This document shows, in pieces, positions 35,122-47,417 of a stretch of DNA of 64,000 nucleotides (positions within the stretch are counted from its first letter, which is position 1; each line of letters starts with the position of its first letter). Source of the DNA: Rhizophagus clarus (lineage: Eukaryota; Glomeromycota; Glomeromycetes; Glomerales; Glomeraceae); the NCBI GenBank assembly GCA_015698045.1, contig BLAL01000044.1, positions 526,501 through 590,500 on the forward strand, given 5' to 3'. Below the pieces are notes generated by a model. That model was not told where the DNA came from. It was given only the letters and a program-made list of their open reading frames with translations, and searched no databases. The position numbers and the translations under genes are program-made.

Positions 35122-38100
35122 TTAAAACGAAATTTTTTTATTTAAAGGAATCACAGCCATATATTCTTTTGTTTTTCTCGTCCCAGTATCAAAATTACAT
35201 TTAATGAATTTTCCTATTATATGATGTATGGGTATAATACTGTCTCTTCTCATATCATAAAACTCATTTGTCCATAATTCCATATTACATGATTTTATGT
35301 CATTATCTACTTGGCAATAATATCTTGTACTATGATCTTGAACCGGTTTGTACCATTTGACTAACGCTAATGAATGGGTTAATGATCGTGAACTATTTAA
35401 ATGAATAGTATGCTCAAAATAAAATTGTACTTGACCGGGATAAACATTGATCGATCTATCATAATGTACAAATCGAGCTAATATATATGAGGATTTTTCG
35501 TGACGAGCAGCCTGAACAGAACCATATATGTCCGCCCCAATTCTTATTCTCCCATATTGTATAATTCTAGGGTTTACGACAGTACCGTTATTTGAACCTA
35601 TTATAGAGTAGATGGAGATGAAACAATAATCATTATACAAACTATTATAAAATTCTACCAGTAGGTCCAAAATTTGGTTTGGAAGGGTAGTTTCTTTGCG
35701 CGGTTTCATTAGCAACCCAGGAAAACATTCCGTTCTGTAAGCCAAATCTTCCTCAATAAGAGATAGTCTTATAAAATTTTGATACTCATCGCTCGCAAAA
35801 TCATCAAGTGCAGCCAAGCTGCCAACAGATTTTCTTGGTTCTATTATCTCCAAGGAGGAAAATAAGTGATCGTTGTCACAATTTGAGAGGAAGTATTGAA
35901 GGATTGTATTTTCAGACATAATTCTTAGTAGTTCAGGTTCAATATTACGTCTGCTATTATTATAAGAACCTATAATTTTTAAAAATAATTAATAACATTG
36001 CGATTTTCAAATCGGAAAAATTAAATCACGTACCTAAAATTCCATTCATCCGTTCAAAGCTATAACACCAGAATGAGGACAAAGGACCATAGTCTAATGC
36101 GCATTCACAGATATGGAGACAGAGATGCAGATTAGGACTTATTTTTTCTTGATCATATTTTTGTTCAATTAATTTGTTCATCTCTATCAGTCTTGTAAAC
36201 GCTTCATTTAACATATTTTTTTGTAGCTCTCAGTTTGTTAAGATCTTGCAAACACGCACGAAATATGCAAGAATTTTTCGGTCGATGTATCCAAGGAAAC
36301 TCCATGTGATAGGTATTGCAAAAATTAACATGAAGGTTTTCCACATGTCCGCCGTGAAACTTGAGAATCCTTCACCGGTAGCTATTCTGACAGGGCGGCA
36401 TCCAAGGTCACTTGGGAACTTTATCATGTCAGCTCTCTCTTGCATAATTTTGAGCTTTTCGTTATTTAATATACCTTCGCCTATCCAGAGTTTTGTTACG
36501 ATCCATTTCGCAACACCGAGAAAAAGGCAATACATAGGATCAACCACGCAAAAGCGAACAGGATTAAAATAAAGCAAGCGGTATATCTCTGACCAGCGAA
36601 CATGATGTTCAGAGACATGGGCTCTTCGTGCTTCTTCAGTTGCACATTGTTTCCACTCACTTGCTTTTTCTCTTATTTCATTAATATCTCGCTCAACAAA
36701 CCAGTCGTCTAAATCTGCAAACCCCCCAAAATTTGGTTGATTGTTTATAAAATTTGCCGATTTGTAACATCAGTAGCATGCAATACGAGCCGAGATGAAA
36801 CCATATAATTTCCGAGACGCAGAGACGTCGCTAGAACAGCCAATGATTGCACCACGGACAAATCGACCGTTGTTGTGTTCGTTTATTTTTATAAAATAGC
36901 CATTTCACAAACGATTTAACTGGTTAACGATCGGATACAAATAATTGTTAATTTCATGTTGGCTTGGTTCTTTCGGACCAGGCATTACTGCTAGTGTGAG
37001 AATATTGTGTGGCTTGAAGCGTTCATTACGTGGCAAATTACAAAAAACGGCATAAATCACACCAACAGAATATTGTGAATTTACGAATGGCTGGAACCAA
37101 TCCATATTTAACATTAATCCGATATGAGTATCGGCAAATTCTTTTGTAAAAAACAGCGCACCATCATCATCTGTAAAACTTTTCCAGACCCTACCATCAT
37201 AGATATCGAATAAAGCTTCAGTTCTGTTTTTCCTTTCTGACCACTTCCGACATGACATTTCAAAATTTTTGCGATTAAAAAAAAGGGTCAATTGTTACTT
37301 AATATTTATTAACGGGAATGTCATTATCAGACGGAAAATGGGATTATTACTACTATTATTACTATCTATTTTCGTTAATAGAGGGTTATTGCATTGTTGT
37401 CGAAATCGTTCTATTCTGTGATTTGGATAGTTTACAAAACTGCAAGTTGGTATTTCAGTATTGTCTAATAATTCTTTTATATCATACAATTTGTGACATC
37501 TGTCACAGGCTGCATATTTAATTATCGTTGTGGATATCCCCAACACCTTTTTAGCCATATATAAAGAGGAAGGAAAAGATGAAAATTTATTTTCATCTAT
37601 TGTCAAAAGAAAAAATCTTAAGAACTTGAACAAAGAATTTATAGCTACATTGGAAAGTTTAAATCGTTGTTGATATTGTAATATTCACAAAATAGTCCAA
37701 GTATAATTATCATTAATGTTAATGTTAGGAAGAATTGGTTCGCCGTCATCGAAATCTGTTGATGCAAAATTGACTTCCTCATCGTCATCATCTTCATAAT
37801 CATCGGAATAATTAGAATCGCTATCTTCAGTATCTCCATTTTTATCGTCATCATCTTCAGAATCCCCGTCTTGATCATTCTCGTTTCTTACATTATCCAA
37901 TAATAAATTTTCAAGAACAAGATCGGATATTTTTCCTTTCTTTATCGTTTGATGTTTTGCTGATTCATGTATAGGTGTCTTCTTTGTTAAAAAGAAATAG
38001 TTTCTTGTGAGTAATGGTTCAATATCTTCGGACAATGGTTCAATATCTTCAGACAATTGTTCAATATCTTCGGATAATTGTTCAGTTATATCAGGTGATG

Positions 38101-38335
38101 TATTATTTATCCCTTGTATTGAATCGCATTCCATTACATTTTCATCAACAGCATCAGATGATATAACATTTGAAGAACCTTCTTGATAATTGTTACCAAA
38201 ATTATTATTCGCATTAGATTTTAATTTATATTTTAACTCATGTTTCAGTTTAGTCCTTGGATCAACCAATTTACCGTTACATTCTTTACAGAAACAATGC
38301 ACTTTGGTTCTGGTTCTTGTATCTAGAGATTCCGT

Positions 38336-38338
<3 letters not shown>
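35122..38338 (-). pseudogene. CACTA-type (TNP2-like) transposase with in-frame TGA codons
   Basis: N-terminal exon 38338-37685 starts MTESLDTRTRTKVHCFCKEC, has CxxC plus a later His (zinc-binding), a repeated EQLSEDIE phrase and a long acidic tail. An exon near 37633-37295 carries YAACDRCHKLYDIKELL and NYPNHRIERFRQQCNNPLL. Next, 37291-36905 has LMLNMDWFQPFVNSQYSVG (first catalytic Asp), NLPRNERFKPHNI and AVMPGPKEPSQHEIN. Then RGAIIGCSSDVSASRKLYGF (second Asp), PVRFCVVDPMYCLFLGVAKW, and SSFWCYSFERMNGILGT, the conserved C-terminal block. A last exon (35919-35122) reads MSENTILQYFLSNCDNDHLF to KKISF. In-frame TGA codons lie at 36905-36907, 36770-36772 and 36230-36232; the flanking residues suggest Trp or Arg originally. 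The N-terminal splice is unclear. A 32-nt T run (A on the sense strand) directly abuts the start codon. Confidence 0.8.
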
Positions 38339-38372
<34 letters not shown>

Positions 38373-39936
38373 GAATTGCAAATCAATCTAATTGGTTCGG
38401 CAATCCCGATTCTTGGTCCATTTTTGTCAAGGCACAGCTTGGTAATTAAGCTATTTTGATAATAACACATGACAATGATGTCAAGACCAATGTATTTTAT
38501 CAAATACTAAAATATAATTTTATTTTTGCTAATTCTCTAATTAAATTTGGTATTAAGGGGTATAATTATACTAGAAAATTTTTTCAAATTCAATTAATCC
38601 AATTCTTGAAACATGTCAATCGACTTACTAATAAATCTCATATATCATCACGAATTCGAAAGATCCAAATAATTTAAGTAGAGATGTAACAATTTCCTAT
38701 TCACAGATCAAAATGCGAGAGTTATAAAAAAAGTGTCTTAGTTGTTCGCAACTGCAACAACATCAAAATTTAACACTTGGCCTATTCTTTCAAATATATC
38801 AAAAATTAGGAAAAACTATATTTCATTTTTTTTTTATATATTTTCTTTCAAGTCGTCAATTTCTAGTACATCAGTATCATTTAAAGCTGTTAACGAGATA
38901 TCAAATATTTATTATTTTATCTTTTATTGAGTCGCTTACAATAATACGTTGAGTTATAACATATATACGTTTATTCTAACAATCAGTCATGGTTAAAATT
39001 ACTTGTTAATTAATAGAATTGTTTTAATAAATCTTTAATTCTTCTTTTGCCCTTGGCAGTTGGCACAGACGTACAGTTTGTTAATACCACGTGACTAGAT
39101 AGTGCATAAATGTCACCCGACGTGATTGGCAGGAGCTATAAAGTTTGTTTGCGTTTACCGCGTTTACCATGCACGTTCTACAAATCGGTGATTTCCAATT
39201 TGTTTACGTTTACTATAAATTTGCTCATGAGTATGGTACATTTGCGTACGTTTACCACGCTTTCTTTCTTTTTTCTCCACGTTTTAGTACGATGCAACAA
39301 ATTTTCTTTGTTGCCTTTCGTTTTTTTTGTTAATGGTTGACGATATTTTTCGCCTTATTTTTCGCCTTATTTTCATCGGCTTAACAAAGTAAGCATATTT
39401 CTTTTCGCCAATTATATTTCCTGTCAGAAAAACCAGCTTCCGTAAGTATAACTTTATCAAGCTTCAAATGTGTTATTACTAATTTGGACATATTATTTAT
39501 GATAATAATATAATATTTAGTTTATTAATATATTTTAATTAATTCATTGATATACTTTATTGATATATTTTAATTAATTTATTGATATTTTTAATTATTA
39601 ATTGTTTACTGATATATTTTAATTAATTTATTGATATATTCTATTAATTGATAACGCTATAATATTTAGTTTATTGATATATTTTAATTAATTGATAGCG
39701 ATATAATATCTAGTTTACTGATATATTTAAATATTGATTGATTTATCTTAATTTAATTAATGTAGTTTACTGATTATTTTAAATAATACATTTTAATTAA
39801 TTGAAAGCGATATAATATCAAGTTTATTTAATTTATTGATTTATTTTAATTAATATTGATAGCGATATATTTTATTAAATGATAACGAGTCTTATTAATT
39901 TAATCTATCTTTTATTTTAATCAGACGATAACGAAA
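38339..39936. promoter_or_regulatory. Divergent spacer between transposase and accessory gene
   Basis: Both genes are transcribed away from this interval, so it should hold both promoters. It includes the 32-nt homopolymer at 38338-38369, repeated GTTTAC/CGTTTACCA words at 39145-39260, and a long AT-rich stretch at 39480-39890 where ATTGATATATTTTAATTAAT recurs many times. No specific promoter motif can be proven. Short frames here are unrecognised. Confidence 0.4.
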
Positions 39937-42030
39937 ATGGTTCAGAAGACGTAAGTAACGGTTATATATAGAGCCTTTGTTTCTTGTTTAATCTTTAAAT
40001 TATCAAATTATCAAATATCATAATGAGAAAATTCAAACCTTTAAATTTAATTCCTATTTCTCGTGATGGCTCTCATCCTCATATTAGATCTCAACGAAAT
40101 GAATCTAGTTCCCGTTTCCAATCTCGTCAATCTTGGCATCAAACTCATATTAATCGATCTCGTAGTCGCTCAAAATCTCGCTCAACGACTCGTCAACCTC
40201 GATCTCGTCCATCTCGATCTAAATCTCGTTATTATCATTCCGAATCCCAATGATCGCGTTCCCATCGCTCTCGCTCCCCTCATCGTTCCCATCATTCTCA
40301 TTCTCATCAACGTCGATCTCGCTCCCCTCATCGTTTCCATCATTCTCGTTCCCATCAACATCGATCTCGATCTCGCTCTCATTCCCCTCATCGACATCAA
40401 TCACGCTCTCAATCTCAACATAATCGAAACTATCAAAATGTCTCTAGAGGGAGATCAATTACAAAAAGTAATATTGTTTTATATTAGTGCTAATTAAATT
40501 TCATTTTACTTATACTATACCAATTTAACGTTATTGTTATAGGATCTTTAACCGATCTATCTTTAACAATTCCTTCTTCTTCACCTCCAGCGAGCGGTAG
40601 TATTTCTTTCACGTTTCTTTACTTACTTGCACGTAAAATTTTTTATACTAAATGATTTATATTAAATACTGATTTATAATAGGTGCTAACAACAGAGAAG
40701 TCAGCGAATTAAGAAGCATGATTTCAAATCTTACCAAACGTGTGGAAGTGCTAACGGAAGAAAGAACGAGTGAAGGACCAAGAAATAGAAGCCTATCCCC
40801 AGTTCTGTCCAGAGAGAATCGGTGTGCCCTTCCTCCAATAACTGATAAAAATTTCAAAAAAACCGTTCATGTAAATATATCTTTATTTTATTAAATATTT
40901 CTCTTTTGTATTGATCGTTAAAAAATGAGTGTTATATTAAATAGGATGAGGTAATCCATATTATAAACAACCTCGATTCGTCGATTCTTTTCGACACGTC
41001 AAAGATATTTAGTAAACAAAAAAAGTCGATAAATAAGAAGCTTCTACCAGCCGTCAAAGCAGCGATGCCTCCTTCATTAGAGGTATACGATACAGAACTT
41101 TTAAAAGTAATAAAACAGCTACACAAATCACGGTGGGAGATTTGGAAATTAAAAAAGGAGAGTAAGATAGATGAACACAATAAACGGCAACACATGACGT
41201 CGAGGAGAGATCAGGTGTGAAATTCATTATTTAAAATGACAATGTATATAATCTATTAATTATTTTAATTTACTCTTTAATAGAAAATGACAAGAAGACG
41301 CAAAGGTCTCCAACATATGATCTTCACGCAAGACAGCATTCTAGATGATTGTCATCCTGAAAATATGACTAGGGAAGTATTTATTAAAGATTGCGAAAAG
41401 GCAGTAAATACCGCAGAAGTCCATTCGGATGAATGGTCTACTGAAGACGAAGTTCTGGCAAATGAAGAGCGTAACGATAACATAAGATCAGGAAGGTTGA
41501 TAAGTACAAATTCTGTAATTAAGATTCACAATAAGGAGTGGAGGTCTTCTAGAGTACATAAAGTTGCGAAAGTTTAAAACATAGGCGTTTATGCTAATAA
41601 GTTATAAATTTATCATTAGGTTAAAAGAATCTTATTTCGAGCGGACGAGATCGGAGTAAGCATCGGAACTGGGTTAAGTCGCAAACATTATCGTCTAGAC
41701 GATATCGATAAAAAAAGCAGACCAACACAAGACATGGCTAATTGGTGGATATCATCAAGGTGGATTGAACCAGAATCTGATGATGATGATGATGATGAGG
41801 ATAACGATGGTGATAATAACGATGATGATAATAATGGTAATGATGATAATAACGATGATGACAATAATGGTAATGGTGATAATAACGATGATGGCAATAA
41901 TGGTAATGCTGATAAAAATGATGGAACTAATGAAGAACAAAACGATGATAATAATGGTAATTTAGAAGTAGATGAGCACCAAGGTCCCTTTTACTTAGAA
42001 GTACCGGTCGATATCAGAAGACGTACATAA
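39937..42030 (+). pseudogene. Transposon accessory protein with RS domain and acidic Asn/Asp tail
   Basis: Exons: 39937-39950 (MVQKT); about 40028-40484 encoding an RS-type domain (SRSRSKSRSTTRQPRSRPSR and His/Ser/Arg repeats); about 40544-40596; 40682-40871 with SELRSMISNLTKRVEVLTEE, a coiled coil; 40945-41215; 41282-about 41571; and about 41622-42030 with QDMANWWISSRWIEPESDD followed by (N/D)-rich repeats. Splices keep the frame (TACAAAAA|GTAATATTG to ATTATAG|GATC and similar). It has the position of a CACTA TNPA, a second product that usually binds subterminal repeats; that role is inferred. One in-frame TGA at 40251-40253 (CAA-TGA-TCG, probably from CGA) breaks it. RS domains normally belong to splicing factors, so their presence here is notable. 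Confidence 0.7.
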
Positions 42031-43031
42031 TTTAGGTATTTGTTTCATCATTTAAAATCAACTGCTTGTATTTTGAGTGATTTAAATTCCGTTGTTTATA
42101 AATTAACTCTCTAATATCGTTTCTATCCTATTAATCTCTTTTTTAGAGCACTGGTTATTTTATAGCCATTTATAAGTAACATGACGAGATAAATATGATT
42201 TTAATATATTTTATATAAACATTCTATACATAATAATAATATAATAATAAGAACAATATAGTAATATAATAATAATAAATATATCATAAATTGCAGTATA
42301 TATTATAAAATAATAGCATACATATTATATATCATACATATTAAATATTAAATATAAATCAATTATCGAAAATGGAAAAATAAAATAAAACTGGACAATA
42401 ATAGTAATTATGAATTACGAGAAAATCGATAATAGAAAGATCCGATATATAAATCGGCATAAACTATTTTTGAAATGTTTATACCGAGCTAAAAAACCGG
42501 ACAATAATAGTAATTATGAATTATGAGAAAATCGATAATAGAAAGATCCGATATATAAATCGGCATAAACTATTTTTGAAATGTTTATACTGAATTAAAC
42601 TTGGCAATCCGATTTTAGGAGATTTGGCATGATTATTTAAAAATCGGCATTCTGATTTTGCGAGAATCGGCAATTATAATTTTAAAATGGTATTCCGATT
42701 TATGTCGATAAAAATAAAAGAATTTCCGATTGCCAACAATACGTGCCATAAAATCGGCAGCAAAATGCCATAAATAGGACAAATATAGCTATAAACTGGC
42801 AGTCTTATTTTTAGCTATCGACATGTTTATTTTAAAATCGGAATGCCGATTTTCGCAAAATCTGCCAAAATCGGCATTCCGATTTTTTGTTCATAAATAA
42901 TGTATTTCCGATCACAAACAATTCACGCCATAAAATCGGCTTTAAAAAGCCACAAATCAGACAAATATATCCAAAAATCGGTTAAAAATCGGACTGCCGA
43001 TTTTTGACGATTTTTTTTCATTCGACCTGTG
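42031..43031. repeat. Right subterminal region of the CACTA element
   Basis: 42180-42370 is a low-complexity ATA/AATA tract. 42391-42600 is two copies of a 106 bp unit (GGACAATAATAGTAATTATG onward, including GATCCGATATATAAATCGGC). From 42600 to the TIR, words ATCGGCATTCCGATTTT and AAAATCGGC recur about a dozen times, complementary to the TGCCGATTTT words at the left end. Confidence 0.75.
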
Positions 43032-44797
43032 TTCTATAGAATTATAAACTGTAGATGAGGTTGAACCAGCATGAGATTGAAAATGAAGTCTTGCTTGTTC
43101 AGTTATTGTTTGAAAGTTAGTAGTATATACAGGTGTGTCAGAATCTTGTGATGTATAGATTAATCAGTCTAGTGTAATGTGACGTAGTTTTCTGTTTAAT
43201 AAAGAATTTAACATTCTATTTTGATTATTGCTGAGATCAGAATTTCTTCTTTCAATAAAATAATTGATTCTGTCGGTTGACCATTTTGTTTTTTAATCTT
43301 TGTAAAGTTATTGATAAAGTTGTAACAATAGACGTATATTATATCATACATCAGTATAGTTTTGTGTAGTGATGACTTTTGGCCAAGTAAACTTGATTTG
43401 GTTACTATTGTGCTTATTGAGCTTGTATGTGAAATTGAGTAAAAACCTTTGATGAGTCCAGTTGCGGGTAAAATATGCCATCCATTGAGCATCAGGAATC
43501 GATGTTATATCTTGGAGAAGGTTAGGATCTATATTGTTAGTAAAACAAATAATTTTCTTAATACATGAAATGTTAAATATTTGTTTGATGTTTTGGAGTT
43601 TGAATATATTATTATATAGTTGACGAATCTTTAAGAGAGGTAAGGTAGGATCAAGTGATCTTTTTCTTTTTGGTAGGTAGTTATTCTTAATTGAAGATAT
43701 GGTGTCAGAAAAATCTTCTCATAATTTGTCTAATAGTATTTTTGGTGTATCATCTGTTATATCAATCTGATTAAAAGCTAATTTTGATGCTTCTTTGTAA
43801 GGTTCCCAGCACTTGGCGCTGAGATGTTTATATGGAATGTAAGTGCGGGTTTGTGAGTTGTTTTGTAATTTAGATTTAGAATGTTTTGATTTGATAAATG
43901 AATTAGAATAAAGGAAAGAGTAAACGATTTTATGATCTATTATGAAAAAGGAACTTGGAATGGAGACTGTATTTAAATGAATTGTCATTTGTATAGTTTG
44001 TGGTGAACAAAATATTCCATCTATACGATGAGAATGATGTGTTATAGGTGGTTTTTCTTGTGATAAGTTGTGATGTTCCATAAGATCGTAGAATTAGAAG
44101 TTTCTTAGCAATTTAATAAATTTGAAATTTGAGTTGTTAGACGACTTGTTATTAATTGAATCAAGGTCAGTGTTAAAGTCACTTAGTATTAATGTATGGG
44201 ACTTATCAGAAGAAATTATTGAATTAAGAATCTGTAAAAGTTTTGTATAGTATATTAAACGTAAATCTTGATGATGATTAGAAGAAGGATTAGCAAGTAA
44301 ATATGCTGCTATTATATTCAGACTGATGTGTGGTTTGAATTTTAGCGTGATGTGAAGGATTCTACTATTTAGGAAAGAGCATGTTACAATATGTTTGAAT
44401 AATTTTTTTGAAAGTATAATAGCAACACCGGTGCCTCTGTATTCACCATTGGTGTTATGTATAATATAGAATTTCAAGTTATTATTAAGATGATTAACGA
44501 TTTGTATATTATTATGTGTGTGAGGTGTATGAAGACCCGTTTCAGTGAGTGTTAGAATGTCAAAATTGTAAGTAGTAAAATATAAAATTATGTTATTTAG
44601 TTTTGATTGATAGGTGCTTTGGATGTTTATAGTACCTATTTTGAGGTAGTCTGATTGATCATCAGATATGTAGGTTAAGTAGTTGTATTCGTCATCTGGG
44701 TTAATGAAAGGGCGGGTGTAGAGGAATGAACGTTTGTATCAAAAGAATGACTAGAGTTATCAATAATTAAAGTATCATTATTATTTAAGTTCATCAT
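43032..44797 (-). pseudogene. LINE ORF2, endonuclease part
   Basis: The frame after a shift near 44730 reads YLKIGTINIQSTYQSKLNNI (endonuclease start with N), FDILTLTETGLHTPH (catalytic Glu), YRGTGVAIILSK, LILSDFNTDLDSI (the D-N pair) and ITHHSHRIDGIFCS (final Asp and upstream His). This is the exonuclease-endonuclease-phosphatase fold of apurinic LINE endonucleases, which nicks the target. Stops occur at 44094-44096 and 43719-43721 and in the linker toward 43032, where the ORF continues in the RT part beyond the inserted transposon. Confidence 0.8.
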
Positions 44798-44839
44798 TTT
44801 GTTGTACTGTCATATATACACAATGATGGGTGTAGTGAT

Positions 44840-47050
44840 TTAAAGGTTGCCAAAGCTAAAACTTTGTACTGTGCATTGTAATAGTGAGATATTTATTGAA
44901 GACGTTTGATTATTAGGAGTTGATAATGGTAACAGAGGTAGATCCAAGTTTTCTTTATTGAAAACTATTTCTCTATCGTTGTAAACTGTACGTGTGATGT
45001 GTGTATCATCACTATATTCATAAATTGATTGACTAGTGTTATCACTTATATTGTTAACATCAGATTGGTTATCTTCTTCAGTGGCTTCCAGTTGTATGAA
45101 TAGATTATTAAGTTGTTCAAGAATATGATCTTGTTTTATTTCCACACGAGAATTTTGTTCTTTGATTAAGATAATAACTTTATAATTGTTAAGGATGTCC
45201 GTTTGTAATTTTGTGATCTGGTTTTTAAGGTCTTTATTTTCTTGAGCTAAAGTAGAAATTTTAGCGTGATCATCCTTTAATGATGCTTTGAGTGTATTTA
45301 TTTCTGATTGTAATTCCATCATAGGGGTATCCCAATTGTTTGTGTTAGAAGGTCGTTGTATTGGACCAGGTGTGTAGGGTTGTATCTGAGGTTTTAAAAT
45401 CAGTTGAAGTTTTTGTATTAGCAGTTTCTCATTGTTGAGTGTAGTAAAATTACCAGTAAGGAGGTGTTTAAATTTCTTTGTGATGTCTGAATTTAAAGAA
45501 ATTTTATTGTTGGAATTACGATTGATAAAAAATTTTTTAAAGGGACGTGATTGTGATGAATTATTGTTAGATTTTCTATCACATGTCTGATATTCATGAG
45601 ATGGGTTTCCACATATCGTGCATGATTTGTTATGTGTAGATGGAAAGACGTATATGGTAGTGTTAAAGACATTGAATTTTGTATAATTGTTGATAAATTT
45701 TGATTTTGGCATGTAGGCATAAGCTGTTTTAAAGCTTTGTCTACGTGAAGGAGTTGTGAATGAGCATGATAAAGCACCTATTTTGGTGAGTATAGGTTTG
45801 AAATCTTGAGAAGTAGCATTTAGAGGAATGCCTGTAATTTTGTAACTATATTTGGTTCTTTTGATGTATTCTTCAGATGTTTGATTGGCAGGTAAAATGC
45901 GTATGTTAATATGGTCAATAGTTTTGTACCAAATATTATTTCCGAAGATGTTATCAGCAGAGGATTGATTTTTAAATGTAATAAGAAGTTGTTTTTTAGT
46001 TGGTTTGTTGTTATTATTTCTTTGTTTTTGTTGACGTGGATTGTTAAAATTGTTGTCTAATATTGAAGATGTTTGATGCTTTATGAATGGTCTTTTGAAA
46101 ATTTTTTGGATTTTTTCTATTGGTCTATAAGTGTTTTTAAAAATGTTAATTATGGTTTCTGTGGGGAAATTTGCCTCTATATCAATCAGTTTAATGGTTT
46201 TTTTGTCAATCTTTTCTAAATAATTGGCAATTTGTTGGTTAACAGTTTCTTCGTCAAATTTATAAAACGTGACTTTTAGTGCATCATTAAATGTGTTGTG
46301 TAATGCATTGGCATATGTTTTATTGTTAAATCGTAAAATCAATAAGGGAATTTGTCCTATGACAACTCGGCAGGATGAAACGCCAATATTTGCATGGAAA
46401 CATGTTTTGATTAAATTAATGACGTCTTTGAGGTCATTTTCATATGATTTGAATGATTTTAGAAAAGTGAAAACTGCATAGTTATGTTGTCCTCCATAAG
46501 CAGTAAATTCATCATTGATATCAAGCATGATCGTATCATTATTTGTATTAGTGTTGTGTTGATCTTGAGTTTCTTTGTTTATCAGATTTTGAAAATTCTC
46601 TTAGTTACGTAATTGATCTTTGCTAATGGGCGAAGAAGTAGTATTGTTGTTAGGACTGTAAATAGAGTTTAAGGTGTATTGAGTAGGTTGTTTAGAATTT
46701 GAAGTTTCTTGGTGTAATATTTGTAGAGTTTCATTTACTAAAACATTAGAGACATCTTGTTTTGAGGAGATAGGATGAGAAGATTCTTGCATGTTAATAT
46801 CCTTTGACTTGTCTTCCTTAGTTTTATTACATTTATTTTGACAGTTGGCTTTAATAGTATCGTCACTATTTTCTTCTTCTTCATTAACTGAATAAGTATC
46901 TTTTGCAATACTTTTGTCAGTAATACTATTATAGGTAACAGTTTTTTTATTTTTATTTGTTGCGTTAATAATTTCAGACTTAGTGGTAGAGCATAAAGTC
47001 TGTTTTTTGTAGGGTAAAGTTTTTTCAACAGGAGAGTTTGTACATTGCAT
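44840..47050 (-). pseudogene. LINE ORF1 protein (zinc knuckle, coiled coil), one internal stop
   Basis: From ATG 47050 (MQCTNSPVEKTLPYKKQTLC) a Ser/Asn/Lys-rich N-terminus runs to a TAA at 46601-46603, after which the same frame continues to TGA/TAA near 44840 (562 residues from MLDINDEFTAYGG). A segment YKITGIPLNATSQDFKPILT suggests an RRM-like region. CTICGNPSHEYQTC is a clean C-x2-C-x4-H-x4-C zinc knuckle near 45570-45630. A heptad-rich segment near 45100-45320 (ELQSEINTLKASLKDDHAKI onward) predicts a coiled coil, followed by an acidic C-terminus. ORF1 proteins bind LINE RNA in the ribonucleoprotein. Apart from one stop it is intact, so the LINE is fairly young. Confidence 0.75.
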
Positions 47051-47294
47051 ATTGAAAATCTATCTAGTAGTTCTAATAAAAGATGAACCTTTTCCTATCT
47101 AGACGGTTATAAAGTATAATTTAACCATTGGTTTTGTATGAATATAGTGTTTAAAATCAAATTTTTCTTTAGCACAAAATTTTGGCCTTGGAATCAGCAG
47201 GAAAAAGTTCTTGTTTATTCCCTCTCACTTTGGCAATAGTGCAAATATATGTTACATCACTAAACACGCTCAGTGTCAGGTGAAATATATGCTA
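47051..47294. other. LINE 5' leader and spacer
   Basis: Between LINE ORF1 and the outer MITE. Probably LINE 5' untranslated sequence; no target duplication was identified. Confidence 0.35.
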
Positions 47295-47417
47295 CTAGCC
47301 CAGTCGCATTGACAAAAATTTTGCAGTCATGTGACTGCGATTTTAATTTTCACATCCATCACACCTCTCTGCGTTTTCATTGTTTATATTTATCTGAGAA
47401 CAGTTTTTTTTCGAGTA

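Larger units (their letters stand above)
33301..43031. mobile_element. CACTA/CMC-type DNA transposon, 9.73 kb
   Basis: Perfect 24 bp TIRs CACAGGTCGAATG-A8-TCG at 33301-33324 and inverted at 43008-43031, flanked by the 3 bp duplication TTC (33298-33300 and 43032-43034). A CAC start and 3 bp target duplication fit the CMC/EnSpm superfamily. Contents: a transposase on minus (35122-38338) and an SR-rich accessory gene on plus (39937-42030), divergently transcribed, with repeats inside both ends. Inserted into LINE ORF2. Perfect TIRs suggest recent arrival, but the transposase carries in-frame TGA codons. Confidence 0.9.
32090..47050 (-). mobile_element. LINE (non-LTR retrotransposon) split by a DNA transposon
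   Basis: The 5' end lies at about 47050-47260 and the 3' end near 32090. Order on the minus strand: ORF1 (47050-44840), then ORF2 with an apurinic-type endonuclease (44797-43500) and the reverse transcriptase (33300-32231). The CACTA-type element 33301-43031 sits inside ORF2. With it and one TTC removed, the ORF2 frame continues across the junction (TVYNSIE-DLPNQ). The similarity to other LINE reverse transcriptases fades near 32090, so the 3' end seems lost, which is unusual because LINE copies normally lose the 5' end. Confidence 0.8.

Noticed and set aside
40063-40497. 144-residue frame overlapping the RS domain
   Set aside because: Out-of-frame reading of the Arg/Ser codon repeats. The RS frame joins neighbouring exons; this one does not.
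41688-41965. Several long frames on both strands over the GAT/AAT repeat
   Set aside because: Shadows of the repetitive acidic tail of the accessory gene.
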